Positions 1 through 6,340 are shown, numbered from the stretch's first letter. The stretch: 6,918 nucleotides of DNA from Deltaproteobacteria bacterium (GCA_011051925.1 DRKE01000455.1:1-6918); one strand, 5' to 3'. Translations and numbers: made by a program. Notes: generated by a model not told the origin, from the letters alone.

Positions 1-131
1 GCCGCCGAAACCTTGTCGCCCTTGCGGTGGGACGAGGTCGCTTCGCAGCCCAGGAGCGCCGAGACCTCTTCGGGTTCGAGTCGATCGCCAAAGACGCGAA
101 GGGACACCCGGACCCGAGCGATCGCTGCCAA
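1..131 (-). CDS. DUF4279-like protein, N-terminal 43 residues only (gene continues past the left edge)
   Basis: This is a partial gene read leftwards from a TTG start at 131; only 43 codons lie in the window. The visible protein starts with a beta-strand-like segment (ARVRVSLRVFGD), then LEPEEVSALLG and, near residues 33-39, SSHRKGD. This order (a strand ending in FGD, an 'xxPEEVxxLLG' helix, then a Ser/His-Arg-Lys-Gly-Asp turn) is what I remember of the DUF4279 family, whose function is unknown. There is no in-frame ATG between the upstream stop and this point. The TTG has a strong Shine-Dalgarno sequence (AAAGGGAG, 138-145, 6-nt spacer), which decides the start; a GTG at codon 9 is the alternative. 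It follows the small cysteine-rich gene after 104 bp, so it may or may not share its transcript. The family call comes from a short fragment and is moderate. Confidence 0.6.
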   Translation of the reverse strand, partial: MAAIARVRVSLRVFGDRLEPEEVSALLGCEATSSHRKGDKVSA

Positions 132-137
132 GAGATT

Positions 138-145
138 CTCCCTTT
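138..145 (-). promoter_or_regulatory. Shine-Dalgarno site that decides a TTG start
   Basis: On the minus strand the sequence AAAGGGAG ends 6 nt before TTG at 131. It is the only good ribosome binding site in this open frame, and no ATG is available, so it supports the rare TTG initiation codon for the DUF4279-like gene. Confidence 0.55.
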
Positions 146-235
146 CCCCGAACGGTCCTCGCGAGTGGTCCCGATCCTAACACAGCCCGTCCGGACCGAG
201 GCATCCTCCCGATCGGGCAGGGAAGCCGCTCCGGA

Positions 236-547
236 TCATTTCACCACGCAGTCCTCGTAACAGGCGGCCCCGATCTCGATCGTCCTCGCACGGGACAGGC
301 AGGCGAGGAGACATCGGTCCAGCTCGCTCAAGCGATCACATCGATCGCCTTTCCACTCGTCGAGGTCGTAGCCGGCAGCTTCGTGTCGCATGTCGACCTC
401 GTAGCCACACAGGTCCATCTTGCGGCCGACCGTGAAATCGTTGATCTCCCGATCAGGCTGCTGAACGATCTCGGCAATCCACGACCCGGCCCACAGAAAG
501 AAGAAGACGAGAACGACCGCGATCCCCAACGCCATCAGGTAGCGCAT
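236..547 (-). CDS. Small membrane-anchored protein with a twin CX3C cysteine motif, function unknown
   Basis: I do not recognise this 103-residue protein. Residues 4-22 form one hydrophobic segment (LMALGIAVVLVFFFLWAGS), best read as a membrane anchor or uncleaved signal; no lipobox cysteine follows it. The rest is charged and has six cysteines at 47, 70, 79, 83, 96 and 100. The last four form C-x3-C-x12-C-x3-C, the spacing of a helical hairpin held by two disulfides. With the short positively charged N terminus, the cysteine domain should face the periplasm, where disulfides can form. The start is firm: the ATG at 547 has GGAGGT (553-558) 5 nt upstream, just past the pyrE stop, and the gap between the genes is 12 bp. 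Co-transcription and probable translational coupling with pyrE follow. A link to pyrimidine synthesis is not evident, and it may simply ride in the operon. Confidence 0.75.
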   Translation of the reverse strand: MRYLMALGIAVVLVFFFLWAGSWIAEIVQQPDREINDFTVGRKMDLCGYEVDMRHEAAGYDLDEWKGDRCDRLSELDRCLLACLSRARTIEIGAACYEDCVVK

Positions 548-552
548 GGCCC

Positions 553-558
553 ACCTCC
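553..558 (-). promoter_or_regulatory. Strong Shine-Dalgarno site coupled to the pyrE stop
   Basis: On the minus strand GGAGGT lies 5 nt before the ATG of the small cysteine-rich gene. It sits immediately 3' of the pyrE TGA (560-562), so ribosomes finishing pyrE pass directly onto it. Confidence 0.6.
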
Positions 559-559
559 G

Positions 560-1123
560 TCAGATCGGCAGATCCTCTCGCCGGAAGACCGCCTCGAGAT
601 CGACGCCGCGTGCCGCGAAGGCCTCGGTCGCGCCCTCGCCCCGATCGACGAGACAGATGACCCGGGCGACCTTGCCTCCCGCCGATTCCACGATGTCGAG
701 TGCGTCGAGTGTCGACCCCCCGGTCGTCGTCGTGTCTTCGAGAAGCGCGACCGTCTGCCCTGGCGCGAACCCGCCCTCGAGTTGTCTGGCGAGGCCGTGG
801 GCCTTCTTCTCCTTTCGCACGAAGAAACCCAGAAGCGAGTCCGTCGCCGGATCGTTCGCCGCCGCCGCCAGGACGGCCGAAACGAGGGGAACCGCGCCGA
901 CGGCCATGCCGCCCACGGCATCGACGGGAGGGCCCGTCTGCAACAGATCGAGAACGAGTCGCCCCGCGAGCGACACCCCCTTCGGACGCATCAGGGTCTG
1001 GCGGAGATCGAGATAGAAGTTGCTCTTCTTCCCGCTCGCGAGAGTGACCTCCCGGCGTTCGAAGGAAACCTCGAGAATCAGGTTGAGCAGCGCTTGTCGA
1101 TCCGCAGGCGTGACGTTCTTCAT
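560..1123 (-). CDS. pyrE: Orotate phosphoribosyltransferase
   Basis: This cytoplasmic enzyme joins orotate to PRPP, giving orotidine 5'-phosphate and pyrophosphate, the fifth step of de novo UMP synthesis. The 187-residue length is normal. Residues 30-41 (SGKKSNFYLDLR) are the conserved N-terminal substrate segment. Residues 102-117 (VRKEKKAHGLARQLEG) match the mobile catalytic loop 'RKExKxHG...EG' contributed across the dimer interface. Residues 125-137 (VALLEDTTTTGGS) are the PRPP-binding motif, with the acidic pair E129/D130 and the TTGGS phosphate loop. The ATG at 1123 is the natural start; the nearest purine-rich site (GGGGAG) lies about 12 nt upstream, rather far. The gene begins 61 bp after the acyl-CoA dehydrogenase and is followed closely by the cysteine-rich gene. 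PyrF, the next enzyme in the pathway, is encoded 1.75 kb away in a separate unit. Confidence 0.96.
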   Translation of the reverse strand: MKNVTPADRQALLNLILEVSFERREVTLASGKKSNFYLDLRQTLMRPKGVSLAGRLVLDLLQTGPPVDAVGGMAVGAVPLVSAVLAAAANDPATDSLLGFFVRKEKKAHGLARQLEGGFAPGQTVALLEDTTTTGGSTLDALDIVESAGGKVARVICLVDRGEGATEAFAARGVDLEAVFRREDLPI

Positions 1124-1184
1124 CGTTCGGTCGGGCTCCCCTCGAGCGTTCGGTTCCGGCTTCGACCCCGCGACACCCCGCGCG

Positions 1185-2363
1185 TCATTGGGTTCGGATG
1201 CCCAGGGCGAATTCGGCGATCAGTTTCTGATGCAGTTCCGAGGTCCCCTCGCCGAACTCGAGCGCCTTGGCCTCCATCAGCAGTCGCCCGATCTCGTATT
1301 CCGCCGTGACCGAGTAGCCGCCGAAGACCTGCATCCCATCGAGCGCATTCTGCGTCGCCGCCTGGCTCGCCTTGAGTTTCGCCAGCGACGATTCCATCGA
1401 GCAGCGGGGAATGCCCGCGTCCTTCATCCGCCCGAGCCGGTAGACGAGCAGACGCGCCTGCTCCGTCCGGGCGACCATCTCGGCGATCTTGGTCTGGATC
1501 ATCTGGAACTCGCCGATCTTCTGGCCGAAGGCCTCGCGCTCCATTGCGTAGGGCACGGCCAGATCGATCGCTCGCTGCGACTGGCCGACACATCGTGCGG
1601 CGACCGAGAAGCGCCCCATGTCGAGGGCTTTTCCGAGAACCGGGAAACCGCGGCCGGGAACGCCCAGGACCGCATCGTCGGGAACGAAGACGTCCTCGAA
1701 ATGGACCTCGGCCAGATTGTCCCGCTTGAGGGTGCGCATCGGAAACGCTCCGATCGTCAGGCCCTCCATCTCGCGTGGGTCGGCCACGAAGGCCGTGACC
1801 CCTTTGTGTTTCAGGCTCCGGTCGATCGTCGCCACGATGAAGAAGAGACCGGCATGATCGGCATGGGAGATGAAGACCTTGGTTCCGTTCAGCAGGAAAC
1901 CACCGTCGACCTTCGTGGCCGTCGTCTCCATGTTGCCGAGATCCGTGCCGCCGCGGGGCTCCGTCAGGCAGGCGGAACAGATGATCTCACCCTTCGCGAT
2001 GCCCGGCAGGTAGCGCGACTTCTGTTGGTCGGTCCCGAACTCGAGCAGCGAGCCCGCCACCAGCGAGTTCGCGACGGACACGACCGAGGCGACGACCCAG
2101 TCCACGCGCGCGAGCTCTTCGCAGATGACGCCATAGGAAACGACATCCGAGAACGAGCCACCGTATTCCTCGGGAATCATCGGCCCGAGAAGTCCCAGCT
2201 CGGGAAGCTTCGCGATCAAGTCCGTGGGATAGCGTTCTTCCCGTTCGCAACGTTCCACATGGGGCAGGATCTCGGCCTCGGCGAACTCACGCACCATGCG
2301 ACGCACGAGGCGCTGCTCCTCGCTGAGATCGAAATCCATCATGCGGTCGAGCGCGGCGGTCAT
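1185..2363 (-). CDS. Acyl-CoA dehydrogenase family flavoprotein
   Basis: Members of this family use FAD to oxidise an acyl-CoA thioester at the alpha-beta bond, passing electrons to ETF. The 392-residue protein shows the three expected parts: N-terminal helical domain (FDLSEEQRLVRRMVREFAEAE, residues 11-31; GLLGPMIPEEYGG, 57-69), central beta domain with CLTEPRGGTDLG (132-143, close to family signature 1), and C-terminal helical domain with QVFGGYSV (345-352) and GEGTSELHQK (371-380). E372 of the EGT motif aligns with the catalytic glutamate of medium-chain, short-chain and similar dehydrogenases. I set the start at the ATG at 2363, because GGAAGG lies 8 nt upstream and it precedes the conserved N terminus closely. 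An in-frame ATG at 2411 would add 16 residues but has no clear binding site. Substrate cannot be told; glutaryl-, branched-chain or aromatic acyl-CoA are possible. Confidence 0.93.
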   Translation of the reverse strand: MTAALDRMMDFDLSEEQRLVRRMVREFAEAEILPHVERCEREERYPTDLIAKLPELGLLGPMIPEEYGGSFSDVVSYGVICEELARVDWVVASVVSVANSLVAGSLLEFGTDQQKSRYLPGIAKGEIICSACLTEPRGGTDLGNMETTATKVDGGFLLNGTKVFISHADHAGLFFIVATIDRSLKHKGVTAFVADPREMEGLTIGAFPMRTLKRDNLAEVHFEDVFVPDDAVLGVPGRGFPVLGKALDMGRFSVAARCVGQSQRAIDLAVPYAMEREAFGQKIGEFQMIQTKIAEMVARTEQARLLVYRLGRMKDAGIPRCSMESSLAKLKASQAATQNALDGMQVFGGYSVTAEYEIGRLLMEAKALEFGEGTSELHQKLIAEFALGIRTQ

Positions 2364-2371
2364 GTCCAGGG

Positions 2372-2377
2372 CCTTCC
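2372..2377 (-). promoter_or_regulatory. Shine-Dalgarno site supporting the inner start of the dehydrogenase
   Basis: On the minus strand GGAAGG sits 8 nt before ATG 2363. The outer ATG at 2411 lacks a comparable site, so the shorter 392-residue protein is preferred. Confidence 0.55.
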
Positions 2378-2386
2378 GTCCTTGGT

Positions 2387-2403
2387 CCGACCTCGTCGGT
2401 CGG
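2387..2403. promoter_or_regulatory. Short perfect dyad just upstream of the dehydrogenase start
   Basis: CCGACC (2387-2392) and GGTCGG (2398-2403) are perfect inverted repeats around TCGTC, centred about 32 bp upstream of the preferred start. It could be an operator for a dimeric repressor, as fatty-acid regulators often use, or a leader hairpin. Six-base dyads are common by chance in GC-rich DNA, so this is weak. Confidence 0.2.
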
Positions 2404-2711
2404 GCGTCCATTCCGAGCCGGAAATTCGCGGGATCGCCCGCATCCGACCGGGGGCGTGCGAGCTTAGCGCCGATCGGAGCCCGTCCGATCGGAAGGCGAA
2501 CGTCGGGTCCCCGGGGGCAAGAATCCGTCGATGAAGCACCGCGCCACGGACGCCGGTGTCCGGGACCGGAAGAGGCCGAGGGGTCGTGCCCAGGGGCCGC
2601 AGCCGCGCGACGGGGCGTGGTTTTCCAGCGCCGGTTTCCCTAAGTTCCCGGCCCCGGAAACGACCCCCTCCCACGAGATCGAAATCCCGATCGACTCCAA
2701 GGCGATTCCCG

Positions 2712-2843
2712 ATGAGCACGACGAAGAAATCCCGCGGCCACATCAAGCGCAACAAGACCAGTCGCTATCGGGCGAAGCTGAAGGCGAAGCATCGCCGCGT
2801 CCGCAAGCGGCAGACCGGCGGCGAGCGGAAGTACTATCGCTAG
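2712..2843 (+). CDS. Very basic 43-residue peptide, probably RNA- or ribosome-associated, function unknown
   Basis: The peptide begins MSTTKKSRGHIKRNKTSRYR and ends GGERKYYR. Nineteen of its 43 residues are Lys or Arg, two are His, and only one (E38) is acidic. There is no hydrophobic segment and no cysteine. Such composition is typical of small ribosomal proteins and nucleic-acid binders, but it does not match bL34, bL36 or THX as I know them. The start is supported by AAGG (2699-2702) with a 9-nt spacer; the reading frame stays open upstream of it, but that part is arginine/proline-rich in the manner of non-coding GC-rich DNA. The gene stands alone on the plus strand, divergent from the dehydrogenase and convergent with pyrF, leaving 33 bp between their ends without a clear terminator. 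A role in translation is only an inference from composition. Confidence 0.7.
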   Translation: MSTTKKSRGHIKRNKTSRYRAKLKAKHRRVRKRQTGGERKYYR

Positions 2844-2876
2844 ACCCGCTTCCCAGGGCCGCCCGGTGCTGCAGGG

Positions 2877-3884
2877 TCAAACGTCTGCCGGGCCTCGGCG
2901 TACGGCGTCTCCGAGTTCCTCGATCGCCCGGTCGAGCGCGTCGTCGATGCCCCGTTCCCACTGCCCGACATCGCTTCCCCCGGCAATCCGGCCGACGGAG
3001 GCCGTCCCACCCCGTCCTGTTTCCGCGCGATCGACCGTCTCGGGGAAAAGGATGCCCCTCGACGAATTCACGATGCCGCCTTCGAGCCCCTTCGGCCCCG
3101 GAACGAAGCCTTGCAGCGCCGCTTCGGCCGAAGCGCCCTGCGCCCCGTAGCCGGGAACGAGGAAAAGGGCGCGAGGCAGCGCCTGCCGGACCCGGTGGGC
3201 CTGCTCCGGCCAGGTCGCCCCGCAGACGACGCCCAGGGCCGACCAGCCGGTCCTCGGTCCCGCAAGAGGCTCGCGGAGGGCTTCCGGCATCCGGGCGAGC
3301 CCGTCGGCCACCCGCCCGAAGAGCGGCTCCCCCTCGATCTCCCGATCCTGCAGGTCGCCGCTCCCCGGATTGCTCGTCTTGACGAGCACGAAGAGTCCCC
3401 GCCCCGCCGCCCCCGCCGCCCGGGCGAAGGGCTCGATCGTATCGAAGCCGAGATAGGGATTGATCGTGAGGGCATCGACGGGCATCGATGCGTCCCGCGC
3501 CAGATAGGCCGCCGCGTAGCCTTCGGCCGTCGACCCGATGTCCCCGCGCTTGGCGTCGAGCAGCACCATCAGGTCGGCCTCTCGCGCGCGCCGACAAAGC
3601 GCGTCGAGCACCCGCAGGCCTCGCCAGCCGAGTTCCTCGAAGAAGGCGATCTGCGGCTTCACGATGGCGACCCGCCCGGCGAGCCGGTCGATCACGGCCC
3701 CGAGAAAGTCTTCGACGGCGAGTGCCGTCTGCTCGTCTGCACGCTTCATCGTCCCGCGTCGGAAAAGCGGCGGAATCATCCCCAGATGCGGATCGAGCCC
3801 GACACACAGGGGATGCCCCAACGCGCGGGTACGCTCGATCAGGCGGTCGGCGAAATGCGAGAAGGGCGTGGGCGGGGGGCTCAT
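2877..3884 (-). CDS. pyrF: Orotidine 5'-phosphate decarboxylase, long (type 2) form
   Basis: This enzyme decarboxylates OMP to UMP, the last step of de novo pyrimidine synthesis, in the cytoplasm. Residues 27-34 (CVGLDPHL) supply the substrate-binding aspartate D31. K76 lies in VKPQIAFFEE. Residues 110-119 (DAKRGDIGST) hold the catalytic D-x-K-x-x-D triad (D110, K112, D115) in the version typical of the type 2 branch. ALTINPYLGFD (138-148), LVKTSNPGSGD (167-177), PGYGAQGA (244-251) and NSSRGILFP (273-281) complete the barrel and phosphate site. At 335 residues it is somewhat longer than many type 2 members; the extra length is at the C terminus and in loops. The ATG at 3884 has AGGA 9 nt upstream. 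It is divergent from tgt across 71 bp and convergent with the small basic gene, so it is a single-gene unit, apart from pyrE. Confidence 0.95.
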   Translation of the reverse strand: MSPPPTPFSHFADRLIERTRALGHPLCVGLDPHLGMIPPLFRRGTMKRADEQTALAVEDFLGAVIDRLAGRVAIVKPQIAFFEELGWRGLRVLDALCRRAREADLMVLLDAKRGDIGSTAEGYAAAYLARDASMPVDALTINPYLGFDTIEPFARAAGAAGRGLFVLVKTSNPGSGDLQDREIEGEPLFGRVADGLARMPEALREPLAGPRTGWSALGVVCGATWPEQAHRVRQALPRALFLVPGYGAQGASAEAALQGFVPGPKGLEGGIVNSSRGILFPETVDRAETGRGGTASVGRIAGGSDVGQWERGIDDALDRAIEELGDAVRRGPADV

Positions 3885-3955
3885 CGCAGCGGATCCTATC
3901 GCAATTCGCTCCGGGCGGAGCGCCAGTACGGGACGCGGCCGCTACGCTGCAGGCG
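3885..3955. promoter_or_regulatory. Short divergent promoter region between pyrF and tgt
   Basis: Both genes must be started from within these 71 bp unless their transcripts overlap. On the plus strand TACGCT (3943-3948) fits the loose TAnnnT -10 pattern and lies about 8 nt before the tgt ATG, which would give an almost leaderless message. That would agree with the poor Shine-Dalgarno sequence there, but no good -35 box is seen. The location is firm; the individual boxes are guesses. Confidence 0.35.
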
Positions 3956-5194
3956 ATGGACGAACCGGAAGAACCGCAGGCGGGCGTCGACGACGCCCCC
4001 GACGTCGAGGGGGCCGATCGCGACGGAAGCGATTCGGCAGAGCCCGTGGAATCCGGGACTCCGCGGCACCCCACGCCCTTCCGCTTCGATCTCGAGGCGA
4101 CGAGCGACGTCGCTCGCGCCGGTCGCATCGAAACCCCCCACGGCGTGATCCATACACCGGCCTTCATGCCGGTCGGAACCCACGGCGCGCTCAAGGCACT
4201 GACCCCGGCCCAGGTCGCCGAAACCGGAGCCGAGATCGTGCTGGCGAACACCTATCATCTCGCCCTCCGGCCCGGCGAGGCGCTGGTCGAGAAACTCGGC
4301 GGGCTGCATGCCTTCATGCAATGGCCCGGGCCGATCCTGACGGATTCGGGCGGCTTCCAGGTCTTCTCGCTCCCTGGCGTCGAGATCACGGACCGCTCAG
4401 CCCGCTTCCAGAACGAGGTGACGGGCAGGGTCATGGATCTCACGCCCGAACGCTCGATCGGGATCCAGAATCGACTCGGGGCCGACATCATCATGGCCTT
4501 CGACGAATGCACGCCCCATCCCGCCACCCGGGAACTCGCCGGCCAGGGCGTGCGGCGGACCCTGCAATGGATGGAGCGATGTCTCCGGGCCCATGCGCGG
4601 CCGGAAGACCAGGCGCTCTTCGGGATCGTCCAGGGATCGATCTATCCCGAATTGCGGGAGGCCTGCGCGGCTTCCCTCGTCGCGATGGATTGCCCGGGCT
4701 ATGCGATCGGGGGCGTCTCGGTCGGGGAGGGCCACGAACTCCTCTGCCGGGTGACCGAACACGCGACCCCGCTGCTTCCCGAACGAAAGCCCCGCTACCT
4801 GATGGGGGTCGGCCTGCCCGAGGATCTCATCGCCTGCATCGGTTTCGGGATCGACATGTTCGACTGCGTGATCCCGACCCGCTATGCCCGTTCGGCGACG
4901 GTCTTCACGGCTCGCGGCCGGATCCGACTCACGAACCGCCGATTCAGGAGGGATGCCTTTCCCGTCGACGCATCCTGCGATTGCTATACCTGCACGGGTG
5001 GCTTCACCCGCGCGTACATCCATCACCTCTTCGCGGCCAACGAGGTTCTCTCGGCCGTCCTCTGTTCGATCCACAACGTGCGCTTCTATCAGCGCCTGAT
5101 GGCCGATGCCCGGGCCGCCGTCTTCGCCGGAGACTATGCCGGCTTCGCGAAGGAATTCCTGGGGCGCTACCAGGACGGGACAGACGCGAACTGA
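3956..5194 (+). CDS. tgt: tRNA-guanine(34) transglycosylase (queuosine pathway)
   Basis: Tgt exchanges the wobble guanine of tRNAs with GUN anticodons (Asp, Asn, His, Tyr) for preQ1. All key positions are present in this 412-residue protein: general acid/base D130 in TDSGGFQVF, substrate-recognition residues in FDECTP (D183, C185) and Q226 in VQGS, GGVSVGE (252-258), and the nucleophile D303 in MFDCVIPTR. Zinc ligands are C341, C343, C346 and H373. C185 and V256 are the bacterial, preQ1-type residues. The loop after C346 (CTGGFTRAY) is one residue longer than in the E. coli enzyme. The N terminus carries about 35 extra acidic residues before the usual 'FRFDLEAT' opening. A GTG at 4046 would give 382 residues, closer to the normal 370-380. 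Binding sites are weak at both starts. The next gene follows after 18 bp, so the two are probably co-transcribed. Confidence 0.96.
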   Translation: MDEPEEPQAGVDDAPDVEGADRDGSDSAEPVESGTPRHPTPFRFDLEATSDVARAGRIETPHGVIHTPAFMPVGTHGALKALTPAQVAETGAEIVLANTYHLALRPGEALVEKLGGLHAFMQWPGPILTDSGGFQVFSLPGVEITDRSARFQNEVTGRVMDLTPERSIGIQNRLGADIIMAFDECTPHPATRELAGQGVRRTLQWMERCLRAHARPEDQALFGIVQGSIYPELREACAASLVAMDCPGYAIGGVSVGEGHELLCRVTEHATPLLPERKPRYLMGVGLPEDLIACIGFGIDMFDCVIPTRYARSATVFTARGRIRLTNRRFRRDAFPVDASCDCYTCTGGFTRAYIHHLFAANEVLSAVLCSIHNVRFYQRLMADARAAVFAGDYAGFAKEFLGRYQDGTDAN

Positions 5195-5212
5195 ACGCAT
5201 AGACTCTCCGGG

Positions 5213-6340
5213 ATGATGAAATACCCCGACTCCTCCGCTCCCGGATCCCGTCCCCGACTCCTGCTGACCGCGCTCGCCGCGCTCGGCCTGCTGGCGCTCG
5301 TCGCCTGCGGCCCGCTCGGTCTCGAATCGGGCTCGGTCGACGCCGCGCCACCCGACGCCGCTTCCGCGACCGATACGGAGAGCCCCGTCGCCGCCGTCAT
5401 CGACGACCAGCCGATCACCCTCGAAGAGGTCCAGGAACACATGAAGGACCAGTTCATCGAGGAATTCCAACGCCAGCCGGAAGATCGGCAATACGAACTG
5501 ATGGAGAACGCGGTTCGTGATCTCGTTCGGCGGCGCGTGATCGATGCGGAAGCCCGGAAGCGGGGCATCACCCGCGAAGAACTCTTCGAGGAGATCACGT
5601 CGAAGGTCCCGGAGCCGACCCTCGAAGACGTGACGGAATGGTATTCGCAGAACAAACAACGACTGCGGGGCGCCGCCCTGGAAGACGTGGCCGATCAGAT
5701 CAAGAACTATCTCCTCAATGAACGACGCGGCCAGGCTCTCAAGGATTTCCTCGACCCGAAACTCGAGGCGACGTCCTGGAAGATGGTTCTTTCACCCCCG
5801 CGCAAGGAACTCGAAGCGACCCGACTCGTGCGTGGACCGGCCGACGCACCCGTCACGCTGATGATCTTCAGCGACTATCAATGTCCCTATTGCATTCGCG
5901 CGGAACCCGTCCTGGCCGAAGTCCTGGCGCGCTATCCCGACGATGTCCGACTCGTCCAGCGTCATTTTCCGCTCGATAGCCTGCATCCCTTCGCACGACC
6001 GGCCGCAGAAGCCGCCATGTGTGCAGAAGAGCAGGGGCGGTTCTGGGATTTCCATGACGCGATCTTCGCTCGCAAGGGACGCCTCGACAAAGACACCTTC
6101 GACGAGATCGCCCGGAAACTCGGCCTCGACATGGAGGCTTTCGGAAGCTGCGTCGAGGAGCGCCGCTACAAGGAATTCGTCGAAGCCGATTCGATCGCGG
6201 GCCAGAAGGCCGGGGTCACGGGAACGCCCGCCTTCTTCGTGAACGGTATTGCCTTGAAGGGGGCCCGCAACGCCGACGAACTCAGCCGCATCATCGATTC
6301 CGAGCTGGCGCGGATCGGCACGGGAAAGAACGCGAAGTAG
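5213..6340 (+). CDS. Predicted lipoprotein: SurA/parvulin-like N-terminal region plus DsbA-type thioredoxin domain
   Basis: This 375-residue protein is probably an envelope thiol-disulfide oxidoreductase. Residues 13-32 form a signal peptide ending in the lipobox LVAC, with lipidated C32 followed by Gly, which does not suggest inner-membrane retention. A Ser/Ala/Asp-rich linker follows. Residues 59-190 start with VAAVIDDQPITLEEVQEHM and continue as charged helices, resembling the chaperone region of SurA/parvulin-type isomerases, but no isomerase domain follows. Residues 205-368 are a DsbA-family domain: FSDYQCPYC (active-site C224-PY-C227), QRHFPLD (249-255), helical insert, and cis-proline loop GTPAFFVNG (337-345). 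Two further cysteines, C270 and C313, could form a structural or relay disulfide. Two ATGs in tandem (5213, 5216) are possible starts and the binding site is weak. It lies 18 bp after tgt, which suggests an operon without an obvious functional link. Confidence 0.88.
   Translation: MMKYPDSSAPGSRPRLLLTALAALGLLALVACGPLGLESGSVDAAPPDAASATDTESPVAAVIDDQPITLEEVQEHMKDQFIEEFQRQPEDRQYELMENAVRDLVRRRVIDAEARKRGITREELFEEITSKVPEPTLEDVTEWYSQNKQRLRGAALEDVADQIKNYLLNERRGQALKDFLDPKLEATSWKMVLSPPRKELEATRLVRGPADAPVTLMIFSDYQCPYCIRAEPVLAEVLARYPDDVRLVQRHFPLDSLHPFARPAAEAAMCAEEQGRFWDFHDAIFARKGRLDKDTFDEIARKLGLDMEAFGSCVEERRYKEFVEADSIAGQKAGVTGTPAFFVNGIALKGARNADELSRIIDSELARIGTGKNAK

Larger units (their letters stand above)
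2364..2711. other. Divergent intergenic region between the dehydrogenase and the small basic gene
   Basis: This 348-bp GC-rich spacer lies between two divergently read genes and must hold the promoters of both. I see no reading frame with family features. Possible local signals are weak: a 6-bp dyad with a 5-nt loop at 2387-2403, and a 6-bp dyad at 2634-2639/2656-2661 around a 16-nt loop. No convincing -35/-10 pair, sigma-54 site or riboswitch stands out. Confidence 0.6.

Noticed and set aside
118..125. GCGATCGC octamer, the HIP1 word of cyanobacteria.
   Set aside because: I noticed only this copy; the general GATC richness, not HIP1, is the pattern, and the gene content does not look cyanobacterial.
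27..260. 77-codon plus-strand open frame at the left edge.
   Set aside because: It is antisense to the better-supported DUF4279-like start, low in complexity and without a binding site.
1020..2534. 504-codon open frame on the plus strand opposite the acyl-CoA dehydrogenase.
   Set aside because: It is a shadow of the dehydrogenase in GC-rich DNA: arginine/glutamate-rich, no domain, no binding site, while the opposite strand has clear family motifs.
2556..2711. In-frame upstream extension of the small basic gene by 52 codons.
   Set aside because: The extra part is Arg/Pro/Ser-rich without conserved appearance, and the inner ATG at 2712 has the better ribosome binding site.
3488..3955. In-frame upstream extension of tgt by 156 codons.
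   Set aside because: The extension overlaps pyrF antisense, is very arginine-rich and lacks any match to Tgt; the ATG at 3956 is the sensible outer limit.
2743..4251. 502-codon minus-strand open frame covering pyrF in another frame and the start of tgt.
   Set aside because: Its composition (Arg, Gly, Ala, Ser runs) is that of an out-of-frame translation, and it overlaps two well-supported genes.
4397..5659. 420-codon minus-strand open frame opposite tgt and the start of the lipoprotein gene.
   Set aside because: No recognisable domain, and it lies antisense to Tgt with all its catalytic residues.
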